In this document: piece by piece, positions 1 through 8,053 of the stretch
Position numbering within the stretch: the stretch's first letter is position 1
Layout: each line of letters begins with the position of its first letter
NCBI GenBank assembly: GCA_022843175.1
Contig: JALHOE010000009.1
Span: 1-64,000, forward strand
DNA: 64,000 nucleotides
DNA from: Deltaproteobacteria bacterium
GTDB lineage: Bacteria > Myxococcota_A > Polyangia > Polyangiales > JADJMO01
Reading direction: 5' to 3'
Translations under genes and position numbers: made by a program
The notes under the pieces: generated by a model
The model's database searches: none
Told to the model about the DNA's origin: nothing
What the model saw: only the letters and a program-made list of their open reading frames with translations

Positions 1-2841
1 GCCCTCGGCGTGCGCGGCGCTGCGGGGCTGACGGCCGAGATCCCCGCCGCCCACGCGCCGCCGGCGCCGGTCCCCGAGCGCGCGCTCCGCCGCACGATCG
101 CCGTCATCCGCCGGTTCCAAACGACCGTGCGTTGGTGGATGCGCTACCCGGCCGGGCTCACGGCGCCGAACCAGGAGCGGTTCCGGCAGATGGGTCTCGC
201 GGCGCCGACGTGGTCGTCGACGACGATCACCGACGGACAGATCGCCCCCGGCGACGCGTGCTTCGAGCACATGCAGCGCGTGCGCGCCTACGACGTGCAC
301 TTCGACGGCGCGCCCGCCGCGGAGGATCTCCGGTTCCACGATCACGCCGCGAGCCGCTACACGCTCTACCGCGACGGCTTCGACTACACGACGCACGATC
401 CTCGCCTCCGCGCGACGGCCGCGCCGCTCGCCCTCTACACCGCCGCCGGTCTCACCGAGACCGAGGCGTTCGGGTTGATGTTCGTGAGCAGCCACGAGGG
501 CGGCTTCGACGGCTTCAACAGCTGGGACCGCGCCATCCTCACGTTCGGCTTCGTGCAGTTCACGGTGTCGGGCTCGCTCCAGGGCTACCTCGCGCGCCTG
601 AAGCGCGAGGATCCGGCGGCCTTCACCCGCGTCTACCGCGACTTCGGGATCGACGTGACGAGCGGTCGCAGCCCGGAGCTGCTCGTGCTCGACGCCTCCG
701 GCCGCGTGCTGCGCGGCACCGAGGCCGCGCGTCGCGTCGGCACCGATCCGCTCCTCGCCTCCGTCTTCATTCGCTCCGGACGCGACGCGGCGGTGCAGCG
801 GCAGCAGATCATCGCGGCGGTCAACGGCTACGCGCTCTCCGGCCTCCAGCGTCGGGTCACCTTCACGCCGGCGCGCGGCGCCGCCACCAGCGCGACGTTC
901 CGCGAGATCCTCGTCTCGCCGGAGGCGATCACGACGCTCATCGATCGCACGGTCGCCGCCACCAACGGCGGCCCGGCGCTCGTGCAGCGCGCGGTCCTCG
1001 CGGTCGCCAACGCTGCGGGCCTCACCGACATCCGTCAGCTCACGGCGCCGCAACACCAAGCGGCGATCGTGGCCGAGGTCGAGCGCGTGGTGACCGCGAC
1101 CGATCCGCAGTTGGGCCGGCGCATCGCCGACATCCGCCAGAACCTCGCGGCGTTCATCGCGCGCCGCGGCGCCCCGGCCACCGCCCACGAGCTCGAGTAC
1201 TCCCGAGCGGAGCAGCCGCTCGAGACCTCCCGAGCGGAGCAGCCGCTCGAGAGCGACGAGGACCTCCTCGCCGAGCCGCAGCAGCTCGGGCACGGCGAGG
1301 CCGCGTTCTCGAACACCCCGGTGCTCCGCGCGCATCACCCGACGCGGCAGCCGGATCTCATCCTCCGCTGGAACGACCTCCCCACCGGCACGGACGTCGT
1401 CGACGTGGTGCTGCACCTCCACGGCTTCTCCGGCGACGGCGCGGGCATGGACCTCCGCGTCAAGGCGCGGCGCAGCGGGCTCGACCTGATGACGCCGGGG
1501 CGCGCGCGCCCGACGCTCGGGGTCATCCCTCGCGGGAAGCACGCGCCGTACACCGATCGGGAGGGGCGCTTCCACGACCAGCCGTACCACTTCCCGGTCG
1601 TGCACACCCAAGCGGGGGTCCGTGCGCTCGTCGACCACGCGCTGCAGACGCTCGCCGCGGCGAACAACCTGCCGGCGCTGCGGATGGGGCGGTTCATCGT
1701 CACCGCGCACTCTGGCGGGGGCTCGCACGCGAACCGCCTCCTCCGCGCGACGGCCGGCACCGATCTCGAGCCGCACGAGGTGCACCTGTTCGACTCGACC
1801 TACGGCGCGGCCGACGCCGTGATCGCGTGGGCGCGCCGTCGCATCGATCGCGATCGGCAGAACCCGCCCGAGGGGCCGGGCGCGCTGCGCGTCCTGTTCA
1901 TCGCGGGCTCCGACACCGCGCGCGAGAGCCTGCGGGTGCACCGCGAGGTGCAGGCCCACCTCGGCGCCGACGCGGCGCGGTTCGGGCGACGGTACGCCGT
2001 CGAGAACGTTCGTCGTGTCACGCACGGCGACATCCCCTCGCGCTTCGGCGGGAGGCTCCTCGCGCAAGCGGACGTCGACGTGGCGCCCGACGCGGCGCCC
2101 CCGGTCGTGCGCGCGCACGGCCTCGACGAGGTCGAGCCGCTCGACGTCGCCGAGGACACCGCCCAGTGGAACGACAACCCACGCGCGCACCGCAACTTCG
2201 AGGGCGGCCTGCCCACCTATCTGCGCATGGCGCCGATGTTCCACGCGGCGGGCATCGCCAACCCCGCGCGCTACCTGCTCGACAACATCACCAGCGTCAC
2301 GTTCTTCGGGCGCACGATCCCGGCGCACCGCGCGATGCAGGCGCCCTTCACGGCCGCCGAGCGCGCGCTCCGCGCGCAGGGCTTCACCCCCGAGCTCCAC
2401 TCGTTCTGGTCGTTGAACGTGCGGCCGATCCGCGGCACATCGAACCGGTTGAGCAAGCACGCCGCCGGGCGCGCGGTCGACATCAACCCGCGCACCAACC
2501 CGCGCATCACCCACGCCGACGACTACCGCGTGATCGGCGCCGTCACCGGGATCAACCTCACCCACCGCCGCATGGCGCTCGACACGCTCGAGACCGCCAA
2601 CCGTTTGTTCAAGGAGCGCTACGCGTCATGGCTCGCGGCGCTCGACCCCGCGGTGCCCGCACAGGCCGAGCTCCAGCGCGCCGCCCACGCCCGGCGCAGG
2701 GCGCTCGAGGGCTACGCAGAGCGCGGCTTCCTCGACCTCGATCGCCGCCTCGTCACCGCGCTCCGCGACGCGGGCATGACCTGGGGCGGCGACTGGGGCA
2801 CCGCGAAGGACTTCATGCACTTCGAGCTCCCGGGGTGGTGA
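1..2841 (+). CDS. Multidomain cell-wall protein: lytic-enzyme-like, alpha/beta-hydrolase-like and M15 (VanY-like) peptidase domains; 5' end probably outside window
   Basis: The frame is open from base 1; the first in-window start is a GTG at 10, so the gene may begin upstream. Three regions can be read. Residues of about 140-210 (SSHEGGFD..NSWD, then FGFVQF) resemble lysozyme or transglycosylase-like modules. Residues of about 440-640 carry HLHGFSGDG and TAHSGGG, an alpha/beta-hydrolase pattern with a GxSxG-like nucleophile elbow. The last 150 residues contain SKHAAGRAVDINP and end in GGDWGTAKDFMHFEL, which are the zinc-ligand motifs (HxxGxAxD and HxE) of peptidase family M15, D-Ala-D-Ala carboxypeptidases. 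A duplicated 10-residue segment (SRAEQPLE) links the first two modules. No signal peptide is visible in the window. The M15 call is firm; the other two are weaker. The gene lies outside the integrated element. Confidence 0.75.
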   Translation, partial: ALGVRGAAGLTAEIPAAHAPPAPVPERALRRTIAVIRRFQTTVRWWMRYPAGLTAPNQERFRQMGLAAPTWSSTTITDGQIAPGDACFEHMQRVRAYDVHFDGAPAAEDLRFHDHAASRYTLYRDGFDYTTHDPRLRATAAPLALYTAAGLTETEAFGLMFVSSHEGGFDGFNSWDRAILTFGFVQFTVSGSLQGYLARLKREDPAAFTRVYRDFGIDVTSGRSPELLVLDASGRVLRGTEAARRVGTDPLLASVFIRSGRDAAVQRQQIIAAVNGYALSGLQRRVTFTPARGAATSATFREILVSPEAITTLIDRTVAATNGGPALVQRAVLAVANAAGLTDIRQLTAPQHQAAIVAEVERVVTATDPQLGRRIADIRQNLAAFIARRGAPATAHELEYSRAEQPLETSRAEQPLESDEDLLAEPQQLGHGEAAFSNTPVLRAHHPTRQPDLILRWNDLPTGTDVVDVVLHLHGFSGDGAGMDLRVKARRSGLDLMTPGRARPTLGVIPRGKHAPYTDREGRFHDQPYHFPVVHTQAGVRALVDHALQTLAAANNLPALRMGRFIVTAHSGGGSHANRLLRATAGTDLEPHEVHLFDSTYGAADAVIAWARRRIDRDRQNPPEGPGALRVLFIAGSDTARESLRVHREVQAHLGADAARFGRRYAVENVRRVTHGDIPSRFGGRLLAQADVDVAPDAAPPVVRAHGLDEVEPLDVAEDTAQWNDNPRAHRNFEGGLPTYLRMAPMFHAAGIANPARYLLDNITSVTFFGRTIPAHRAMQAPFTAAERALRAQGFTPELHSFWSLNVRPIRGTSNRLSKHAAGRAVDINPRTNPRITHADDYRVIGAVTGINLTHRRMALDTLETANRLFKERYASWLAALDPAVPAQAELQRAAHARRRALEGYAERGFLDLDRRLVTALRDAGMTWGGDWGTAKDFMHFELPGW

Positions 2842-2972
2842 TCGGTCTCGCCGCCACGAAGCGTCCCAAAAGGCAGCAACGCCGACCCCTGTGTCGGGAT
2901 CGGTCCGGTAATGGGCGGCAGGCGGAGGACGGTCAGAGGGTCGGCGATCCGCCGCGGTGCTAGGTTTCGACG

Positions 2973-3365
2973 ATGGGGGTCGAGCCTCTCACCGACGCCT
3001 TCGTTGTCGGGCTGCTTCACCGGCTGATGGGCCGCCACCGGTACTCGCAGGTCTACCTGTTCGGACCGGCAGGCGAACCGTTCTGGGCTGCGCGGATGCC
3101 CCTCGATGAATTGGAGCTCCCGCTCCTATCCGAGGCGCTTGATCTGATCGAGGCCGCTGAGTCGGCGCACCCGAAGCCGTTCATTGCTCACGACAAGCAC
3201 GGCCGGTTCGTCGTGGGAGCGATCGACGCGAGCGAGGACCTCTACGTCGTGCTGGTCACCCCGGACCGTGAAGCCGCCGCGGCACACGCGTGGGTCTCGG
3301 TCGCCCGTCTCAACGAAGTCCGAAGGGAAATCGCGCCGCATGTCGCTGCGATCCGAGCCCGGTGA
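2973..3365 (+). CDS. Unknown 130-residue cytosolic protein
   Basis: A 130-residue ORF starting at ATG 2973, 131 bp after the peptidase gene. It has no signal peptide, membrane segment or Cys cluster. The sequence alternates hydrophobic strand-like stretches (YSQVYLFGPAGEPFW, LYVVLVTPD) with helices (LLSEALDLIEAAES), which would suit a small alpha/beta fold, and the size and pattern are compatible with roadblock/LC7-type proteins. I cannot point to a diagnostic motif, so this is only a suggestion. Codon use matches the neighbouring host genes. It lies outside the element. Confidence 0.55.
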   Translation: MGVEPLTDAFVVGLLHRLMGRHRYSQVYLFGPAGEPFWAARMPLDELELPLLSEALDLIEAAESAHPKPFIAHDKHGRFVVGAIDASEDLYVVLVTPDREAAAAHAWVSVARLNEVRREIAPHVAAIRAR

Positions 3366-3458
3366 TCCCGGCGTCGAGACCGTCGTCCGCATCGATGCAC
3401 GAGCCCCAATGCACCATCTGCTACGCGATGTGCTTTCCGGCGAGGTGGGCACGCTGCC

Positions 3459-4028
3459 TCAGAAGCGATAGCGGACGCCGACGGAACCCGACAGCGGCAC
3501 GATGAACATCCCGTACGCCCAGCTCGCGCCATATCGCGGCCGGTCGGCGCCCCACCACAACCGCCGAAGACGCACAATCCCCACGTCGAGAAACAGGTCG
3601 AGGCTCGGGGAAAGCGGGCGGGCGAGCTCGGCGTCGAAGTCGACGAAGTAGCCCGGCGTCGTCCACGCGCTCCCACCGTCGCTGCGTGCATTGGCGTACG
3701 CGAACCCGCCCGCGAACCGCACGCCGCCACGTATCGACTCGCCGTTGGTCCGGTAGGCGGCAACCGCGCCGATCACGCCGACGGACGCTCGCTGCGGCGT
3801 ATCGCGGCCGGGGTAGTTGACGTGCTCGTACCCAGCGATCGCGCCCACGGACCAGAACCGTGCAACGCGGTAGTCGTACTGCAACCGCGAGCCGACGGCG
3901 TACGGAAACTGTGGGCTTTTTGTGTCAGTGTTGGGGTTCGACTCCGGAATCTCGATGCACTGGCAGGCGACGACCTCGACGGCGACCGCGTGGCGGGGCG
4001 GTTCAGCGGCATCGACCGGCACTAGCAT
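3459..4028 (-). CDS. Outer-membrane beta-barrel-like protein, probably lacking its N-terminus
   Basis: A 190-residue product if the ATG at 4028 is used. It shows alternating polar/hydrophobic strands with aromatic girdles and ends in SGSVGVRYRF; a C-terminal Phe is typical of outer-membrane barrels. No signal peptide precedes the barrel: the first residues (MLVPVDAAEPPRH) are not hydrophobic. The frame runs open further upstream to about 4301, but that part encodes integrase-like sequence instead (see the fossil integrase). The gene is therefore probably 5'-truncated by the rearrangement that left the recombinase remnant. It could still be made but would not be exported. Its 3' end is 94 bp downstream of the convergent gene ending at 3365. 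Confidence 0.5.
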   Translation of the reverse strand: MLVPVDAAEPPRHAVAVEVVACQCIEIPESNPNTDTKSPQFPYAVGSRLQYDYRVARFWSVGAIAGYEHVNYPGRDTPQRASVGVIGAVAAYRTNGESIRGGVRFAGGFAYANARSDGGSAWTTPGYFVDFDAELARPLSPSLDLFLDVGIVRLRRLWWGADRPRYGASWAYGMFIVPLSGSVGVRYRF

Positions 4029-4199
4029 CGTCCAAGGATACCGGACGGCGGTAAGATGATGGGTCGCTGGGCCGTGGCCGGCATAGCGTGCCGATTGGGC
4101 GGTGACCGACGTTCGGCGACGTCCCGAAGCTATCGGCGTCGGGTGACCTCCGCACGCAACCCCGACCTCGAGGAAGAGGTGTCGGAGGCGTATGCGGCG

Positions 4200-4449
4200 G
4201 ACGTCGCGAGGAAGCTCGATCGCTACGTGCTGCCCGTGGTTCGCCCAGTTCCGATCGCCGCGTTCACGATTGTCCGCGTTGCGCCGGTACCGCTCGATCA
4301 TGCTCGACGTCGTGTGACCGGTGCGACGTCGGATCCATCCCTCACCTGCCCTGAGCGATCGCGAGCGTCACGAACGTGCCGCGCAGATCTCGGGGAGGGC
4401 GAAGCGGTCGCGCTGGATGCGCTGTGGCTCGCCCTTCCTGAACTGCACG
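4200..4449 (-). pseudogene. Fossil tyrosine recombinase, C-terminal fragment
   Basis: Reading the minus strand gives FVTLAIAQGR, then after a one-base shift GEGWIRRRTGHTTSSMIERYRR. This matches the end of a phage-type integrase: the segment after the HxLR motif, the conserved TGH, and the catalytic tyrosine in MIERYRR. The HDLR part itself is degenerate and a frameshift separates the two blocks, so the gene is dead. It is not a copy of the intact integrase next door, which reads FATMAFARAE and RTGHVDSRMLNQKYRR at the same places. It lies just outside the left repeat at 4595, as expected of an older, decayed insertion near the same tRNA target. Confidence 0.6.
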
Positions 4450-4591
4450 TGCACGTGCCCGCTGACGATCGTGCTGACACTTCGGCGTCGCGCACTGTCA
4501 GCAACGGCGGCGCGTCGAGCGCGATCGCCGCGGTGCACTCGGACAAAAGCAGCGACGCCGGCCTTGGCTTCCCGAGGTCCGGCGTCACTTC

Positions 4592-6097
4592 CTATTCGGT
4601 GGAGGATATGGGGATCGAACCCACGGCCTCTAGAGTGCGATTCCGGGGTTTTTGAGGCCTGGGCCGACGACGGCGCAGTTTCCTCGCCCTTCGCCGGGGC
4701 CGTCCCCGGCCATCCGCAGCGCCGGAAGACACCTGGCGGACAGCGGCGGCGTGAGCGGCCAGCTCGGGGATCGCCTCGACCATCGAGCGGTAACGCGTCT
4801 GCCCGCGCTCGGCGAGGTGAGCAGCGGGGCGCCGATACTTCTGGTTGAGCATCCGGCTGTCGACGTGGCCGGTCCGCATCATGATCCAGGTCTCCGACTC
4901 GGCGCGCGCGAAGGCCATCGTGGCGAAGCATGCGCGGAGATCGTGAGCGACGAGCTGTTTACGCGTCTTCGTCGACTCGAACAGCTCCGGGCGATCGATC
5001 CCGACGGCGCGCAGATCCTCGCGCAGGTCGTCGGCGAGCTTCTCGACATTCACGGCGGCCTGCCCATCGGCGGCGAACACGAAGCGGCTCTTGGTCGGTT
5101 GCAACGTCCGCCAGATCCGCAACGCCTCTGCGACGTCGTCGGCAGCGTTCCAGAAGCGCGGGCCGACGCGGTCGACGGTCTTGTGAATCTCGAGGGTGAG
5201 CTCGGCGCGCTCACTATCGAACCACCCCGCGGCGTCCTTGGAACGCTCGTCCGACCACTGCAGCGTGCTCGCTTCCTCTTTGCGAAAGCCCTCACGAACC
5301 AATGCGCCGTAGAGGATGCGCCTGCTGAGCGGGACGACGGTATCCCCAGCAGCGTTTCGACCCGCCAGCAATTTCGCTTCCTCTTCGACGTGGATGAAGC
5401 CTCGCGCGCGGCGCTTCCCTCCGCCCTTGGGCACGAAGTTGCTCGGCAGCGGGTTGGAGGGGCGCAGGCCGAGCGGATTCACTGACAAGTCGAGAACGCG
5501 CTTCATCGTCCACGCAATCATCTGCTTGGTCGCGTCGGAGAGAGCATCGCCGTACTTTGCTTCGATGCGAGCCATGACCTCGTTGCACTGCGGGAGGTCC
5601 ACGGCGGCGATCGGTAGGTCGCCGATCACGGGCTCGACGTAGGTCTCGCTCTTGTATTTGATGTCGGCTGCGTGCTCCTTCCCCATTACGCGGACAATCG
5701 TGGGGTACCTGCGATGGAGGGTTCCGTCCGTCAGGAGCGCACGTACGTCCGCGTAGCTCACGCCGCCGAGCGGCGCCTCGTCACGAGGCGGCCAGCGGTC
5801 CGCAACGATCAGATCGACGACGCGCGCGATGTCGTCGAGCTTCTTCTGGCTGTCTGCGCGTGCGACCTGTTCAACCGTGCGTACGGTCCAGTCGTCCTTG
5901 CCAGCCGCTCGCAGTTTCGAGCACAGGTTCGACGCGAGGCGCGCGCGCGCCCGACCCTCGTCTTCGCTCGTCGCGCTCGGGACCTTCGCGGTCTTGCGCC
6001 GTTTGTTACCGAGCGAGACCTTGATGAAGACGCCACCCTCGGCATCGACGTATACCGTGCCCTCGTTGGTACCCTTGTCGTCCATGGCCTCCCTCAT
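4592..6097 (-). CDS. Tyrosine recombinase (integrase) of the tRNA-Ala element; 3' end overlaps the attachment repeat
   Basis: A 501-residue site-specific recombinase. Catalytic residues of the family are visible: an arm I arginine in EGFRKEEASTLQW, HDLR at about 385-388, the second histidine in RTGH (about 411) and the nucleophile tyrosine in NQKYRR (about 421). The first 200 residues hold the arm- and core-binding region. The ATG at 6097 is chosen because it overlaps the stop of the upstream ribbon-helix-helix gene as ATGA. The last codons (VGSIPISSTE) are the tRNA fragment read in frame, and the stop follows directly after the 49-bp repeat. Recombination with the right-hand repeat keeps the frame and would replace this stop by 72 further codons (62846-63064). 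Myxophage Mx8 is known to change its integrase C-terminus on integration in the same way. The role of the tail here is inferred. Confidence 0.93.
   Translation of the reverse strand: MREAMDDKGTNEGTVYVDAEGGVFIKVSLGNKRRKTAKVPSATSEDEGRARARLASNLCSKLRAAGKDDWTVRTVEQVARADSQKKLDDIARVVDLIVADRWPPRDEAPLGGVSYADVRALLTDGTLHRRYPTIVRVMGKEHAADIKYKSETYVEPVIGDLPIAAVDLPQCNEVMARIEAKYGDALSDATKQMIAWTMKRVLDLSVNPLGLRPSNPLPSNFVPKGGGKRRARGFIHVEEEAKLLAGRNAAGDTVVPLSRRILYGALVREGFRKEEASTLQWSDERSKDAAGWFDSERAELTLEIHKTVDRVGPRFWNAADDVAEALRIWRTLQPTKSRFVFAADGQAAVNVEKLADDLREDLRAVGIDRPELFESTKTRKQLVAHDLRACFATMAFARAESETWIMMRTGHVDSRMLNQKYRRPAAHLAERGQTRYRSMVEAIPELAAHAAAVRQVSSGAADGRGRPRRRARKLRRRRPRPQKPRNRTLEAVGSIPISSTE
4595..4643. repeat. 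Left attachment-site repeat (att core, 49 bp)
   Basis: These 49 bp are identical to 63065-63113, where they form the 3' part of an intact tRNA-Ala gene, from anticodon-stem position 30 to 5 bp past the 3' end. The flanking base differs on both sides (a versus t on the left, c versus t on the right). Here the tRNA 5' half is missing, so this is the detached copy produced by integration. It sits within the last codons of the integrase gene. Confidence 0.93.
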
Positions 6098-6273
6098 CGT
6101 GCTTTCAAGGTGCGGGGACGTTTCGCCGGCGGTCCCTCGCGGGTGACATACTCGCGCCGCACCAACTGGCGGAGCACGTCGGAAGCGGAGAGGCCATCTC
6201 GTTCGGCGAGCCAATCGAGCATCTCACGCTCGGCCGATGACAGTCGCATAGTGAAAACTCGCTCGCGATCCAT
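6094..6273 (-). CDS. Small ribbon-helix-helix (CopG/Arc-like) regulator, co-translated with the integrase
   Basis: A 59-residue protein from ATG 6273 to TGA 6094. It reads MDRERVFTMRLSSAERE, then MLDWLAERDGLSASDVLRQL, then VRREYVTR. A short beta strand (FTMRLS) followed by two amphipathic helices with a turn is the ribbon-helix-helix layout. Its stop overlaps the integrase start as ATGA, so the two are almost certainly co-expressed. Two direct ATGTACT heptamers 11 bp apart cover its start codon, a spacing typical of operators for these dimeric regulators, so autorepression of the regulator-integrase operon is likely. The function is inferred from fold pattern and position. Confidence 0.8.
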   Translation of the reverse strand: MDRERVFTMRLSSAEREMLDWLAERDGLSASDVLRQLVRREYVTREGPPAKRPRTLKAR

Positions 6274-6303
6274 GTACTAAGTATGTACTGCTCCTCGATG
6301 TAC
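6272..6303. promoter_or_regulatory. Candidate operator of the regulator-integrase operon: ATGTAC direct repeats
   Basis: ATGTACT occurs at 6272-6278 and 6283-6289, with an 11-bp repeat interval, and a third ATGTAC lies at 6298-6303. The repeats overlap and precede the start codon at 6273. The tract is AT-richer than its surroundings. An operator bound by the ribbon-helix-helix protein is the simplest reading. Confidence 0.5.
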
Positions 6304-6335
6304 GCAAGGCGGAGTGGGTGGGGCCGGTGGGGCCC

Positions 6336-6686
6336 TCATTTGGCCTTCTTCCCGCGAAGCCCTGTCGTGGCAGGGGTCGAGAACGCCGCGACGACTCCCG
6401 GGTCGAGCTCGGTGTCCGAGGACGGCAGACCCCTGGGATATCGAGCACCGACCGGATTTCGCTTGAGGTAATCGTAGAGCTCGCTGCGGATGACGAAGAG
6501 ATCTTTCCCATCTCGGTATCCGCGGATGACGCCTCGCTGGACGAGCTTCCGCACCTTCTCGTGAGTGATCGGCGCCTGCTTGCTGTTGATGAGATCATCG
6601 GGGCGGCCACCATCGGTGTCGTGCCGACGCGCCTCGGCGATCACCTCGATGACCAGCCGCTCCAGCGCCTTGCGAAGCTCGCTCAC
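6336..6686 (-). CDS. HTH (excisionase/MerR-like) DNA-binding protein
   Basis: A 116-residue protein. The middle reads PITHEKVRKLVQRGVIRGYR, then DGKDLFVIRSELYDYLKRNP, a winged-helix pattern with recognition helix, RG-turn and Y-L anchor as found in excisionases and helix-turn-helix domain 17 proteins. The N-terminal helix (LRKALERLVIEVIAEARRHD) may dimerise. The C-terminal 30 residues look disordered. It lies 63 bp upstream of the ribbon-helix-helix gene on the same strand, an expected position for a recombination directionality factor. That role is an inference; it could instead be a regulator. Confidence 0.65.
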   Translation of the reverse strand: MSELRKALERLVIEVIAEARRHDTDGGRPDDLINSKQAPITHEKVRKLVQRGVIRGYRDGKDLFVIRSELYDYLKRNPVGARYPRGLPSSDTELDPGVVAAFSTPATTGLRGKKAK

Positions 6687-6819
6687 GGGCGCGCTCCTGC
6701 GTCGTCGGGACGGGGCACGATTTCGAGGTCGATGGGGGCCACTGCGATTCGAAAGATCGCATGTCTCTCATGAGCCTCCCGACAACGTCCGATCGAGGTT
6801 GTCGGTGTCAGGTCTCATC

Positions 6820-7794
6820 TCAATCGTCGTCAAGGGCGTCGCGAGCTCGCCGCGGAACCCAGATGCATCCGGCCGGCGGTGGCTTGCTGTCTCCGATGGG
6901 AACCGTTACTGCGTGTGCGCCCGCGAAGCCGGTCGCGCAAAGGGTCGCCCATTCGGTCACCGAGAGCATCCGATACTTCGCGCCGGGAAGGTGATCGGGA
7001 ACGATCACTTGCTCGAGCAGCTTCTGTGCGCGAACCAGGCCGCGCCCGTGCCTGAGGCGAATGGCATCGTACGAGAGCCCTGCTCGCTCCTTGTCGGGCA
7101 GCACGATGGCGAGGAGCTCCTCGACCAGATCGAACGTGTTGGCTCGGTCATCCTCTCCACGCCGCTCCCCTTGCTTGGTGGGCATCGGGACGTTGAAGTC
7201 TGTGAGAATCTTGACGAGCTCGGCGACGAGCAAGTCCATCCACGGGCGGGTGGTGTCTTCCGGATCGCGAAGGGGCACCCAGACGAGGTCCGGCACACGA
7301 CAGTTCTCGGAGACACCGGCGGTGACACCGTTGCCCGCGCTGTCTTCGACGATCGGCAGCGCGAAACGAGCGAACGCCGATTGCTGCAGGACCCATTCGA
7401 GGAGGCTCAACCAACTCGCGGCTCGCTCGAGAACCCGTTCGTTCTGTTCGATCAGGATCGAGTTGTTGAGCGCTGCGAGATCGGGATGACGGTTGTAGTC
7501 AACGGGAGCGGCGAATGGGTACCTGCCCGTGGACGACGCCGCGACGAGCGCCGCGACTTGTCGGTGCACTTCGCGAGCAGAGCGGTCGAGCTTCCGCCAC
7601 GCCTCCAGCGCCTTGGGTGGGATCGGGACGAGGACCATGCAGACGGCCGCGAGCGCGACGCTCGAACCGGGGGGCAGGTCACTGAGCTCGTCGAAGCGGG
7701 CGCGCAACTCGTCGAATGCGAGCGCCTCGTAGAGCGTGGCCCAGTCGTCGCCATCGGCGCCGGTACCCGTCCGTGCGGGAGACGATTCGGCCAT
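6820..7794 (-). CDS. Unknown protein, about 324 residues
   Basis: A complete reading frame with consistent high-GC codon use and no signal peptide. An ATG at 7794 (MAESSPARTG) is preferred; another is three codons upstream. The mix of amphipathic helices and short strands (SVALAAVCMVLVPIPPKALEAW, WLSLLEWVLQQSAFARFALP) gives no motif I recognise. It lies in the left arm, 133 bp upstream of the excisionase-like gene and on the same strand, so it may be carried with the mobility genes. No catalytic signature is visible. Confidence 0.6.
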   Translation of the reverse strand: MAESSPARTGTGADGDDWATLYEALAFDELRARFDELSDLPPGSSVALAAVCMVLVPIPPKALEAWRKLDRSAREVHRQVAALVAASSTGRYPFAAPVDYNRHPDLAALNNSILIEQNERVLERAASWLSLLEWVLQQSAFARFALPIVEDSAGNGVTAGVSENCRVPDLVWVPLRDPEDTTRPWMDLLVAELVKILTDFNVPMPTKQGERRGEDDRANTFDLVEELLAIVLPDKERAGLSYDAIRLRHGRGLVRAQKLLEQVIVPDHLPGAKYRMLSVTEWATLCATGFAGAHAVTVPIGDSKPPPAGCIWVPRRARDALDDD

Positions 7795-8053
7795 GTGGAA
7801 CATCTAGCACGCCGAGCCTGTTCCTGATTACGGGCGCTCGGTGTCTTGCAGGAAGCCAGAAGGCGAACATCTCAGCCCCGCGGCTTGGGGACCACCGCAT
7901 CGACATCGGTTCGTGTGTCGCCGGTCGCGGCCTCGGCGGACGCTCAGCATCGGCTCCGACGTCGCGGGTGTCGTGCTCGTCCACGTGACCGCCGCACGCG
8001 CTGAGAACCATGATGCTGAGTAGGCCAGAGATCGTCGGGTTCACCGTGCGCAA
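7679..8053 (-). pseudogene. Lipoprotein N-terminus followed by unrelated sequence (probable gene remnant)
   Basis: The frame begins MRTVNPTISGLLSIMVLSAC, a plausible lipoprotein signal with LSAC lipobox, followed by GGHVDEHD. The neighbouring SUMF1-like lipoprotein has a very similar border (TTSCGGHVVPDQ), so this could be a truncated copy of that gene's start. After about 35 residues the sequence turns Arg-rich and overlaps the coding start of the 324-residue protein, so the downstream part is probably not translated usefully. Its start overlaps the end of the SUMF1-like gene by 13 bp. Confidence 0.35.

Noticed and set aside
132-2963. A 943-residue frame parallel to the peptidase gene
   Set aside because: It is the next reading frame of the same DNA, Arg/Pro-rich with no motif; the M15 zinc-ligand motifs are in the other frame.
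4603-4643. A second tRNA-Ala gene at the left end
   Set aside because: Only the 3' part from position 30 is present; the D arm and 5' acceptor strand are missing. It is the detached attachment-site copy.
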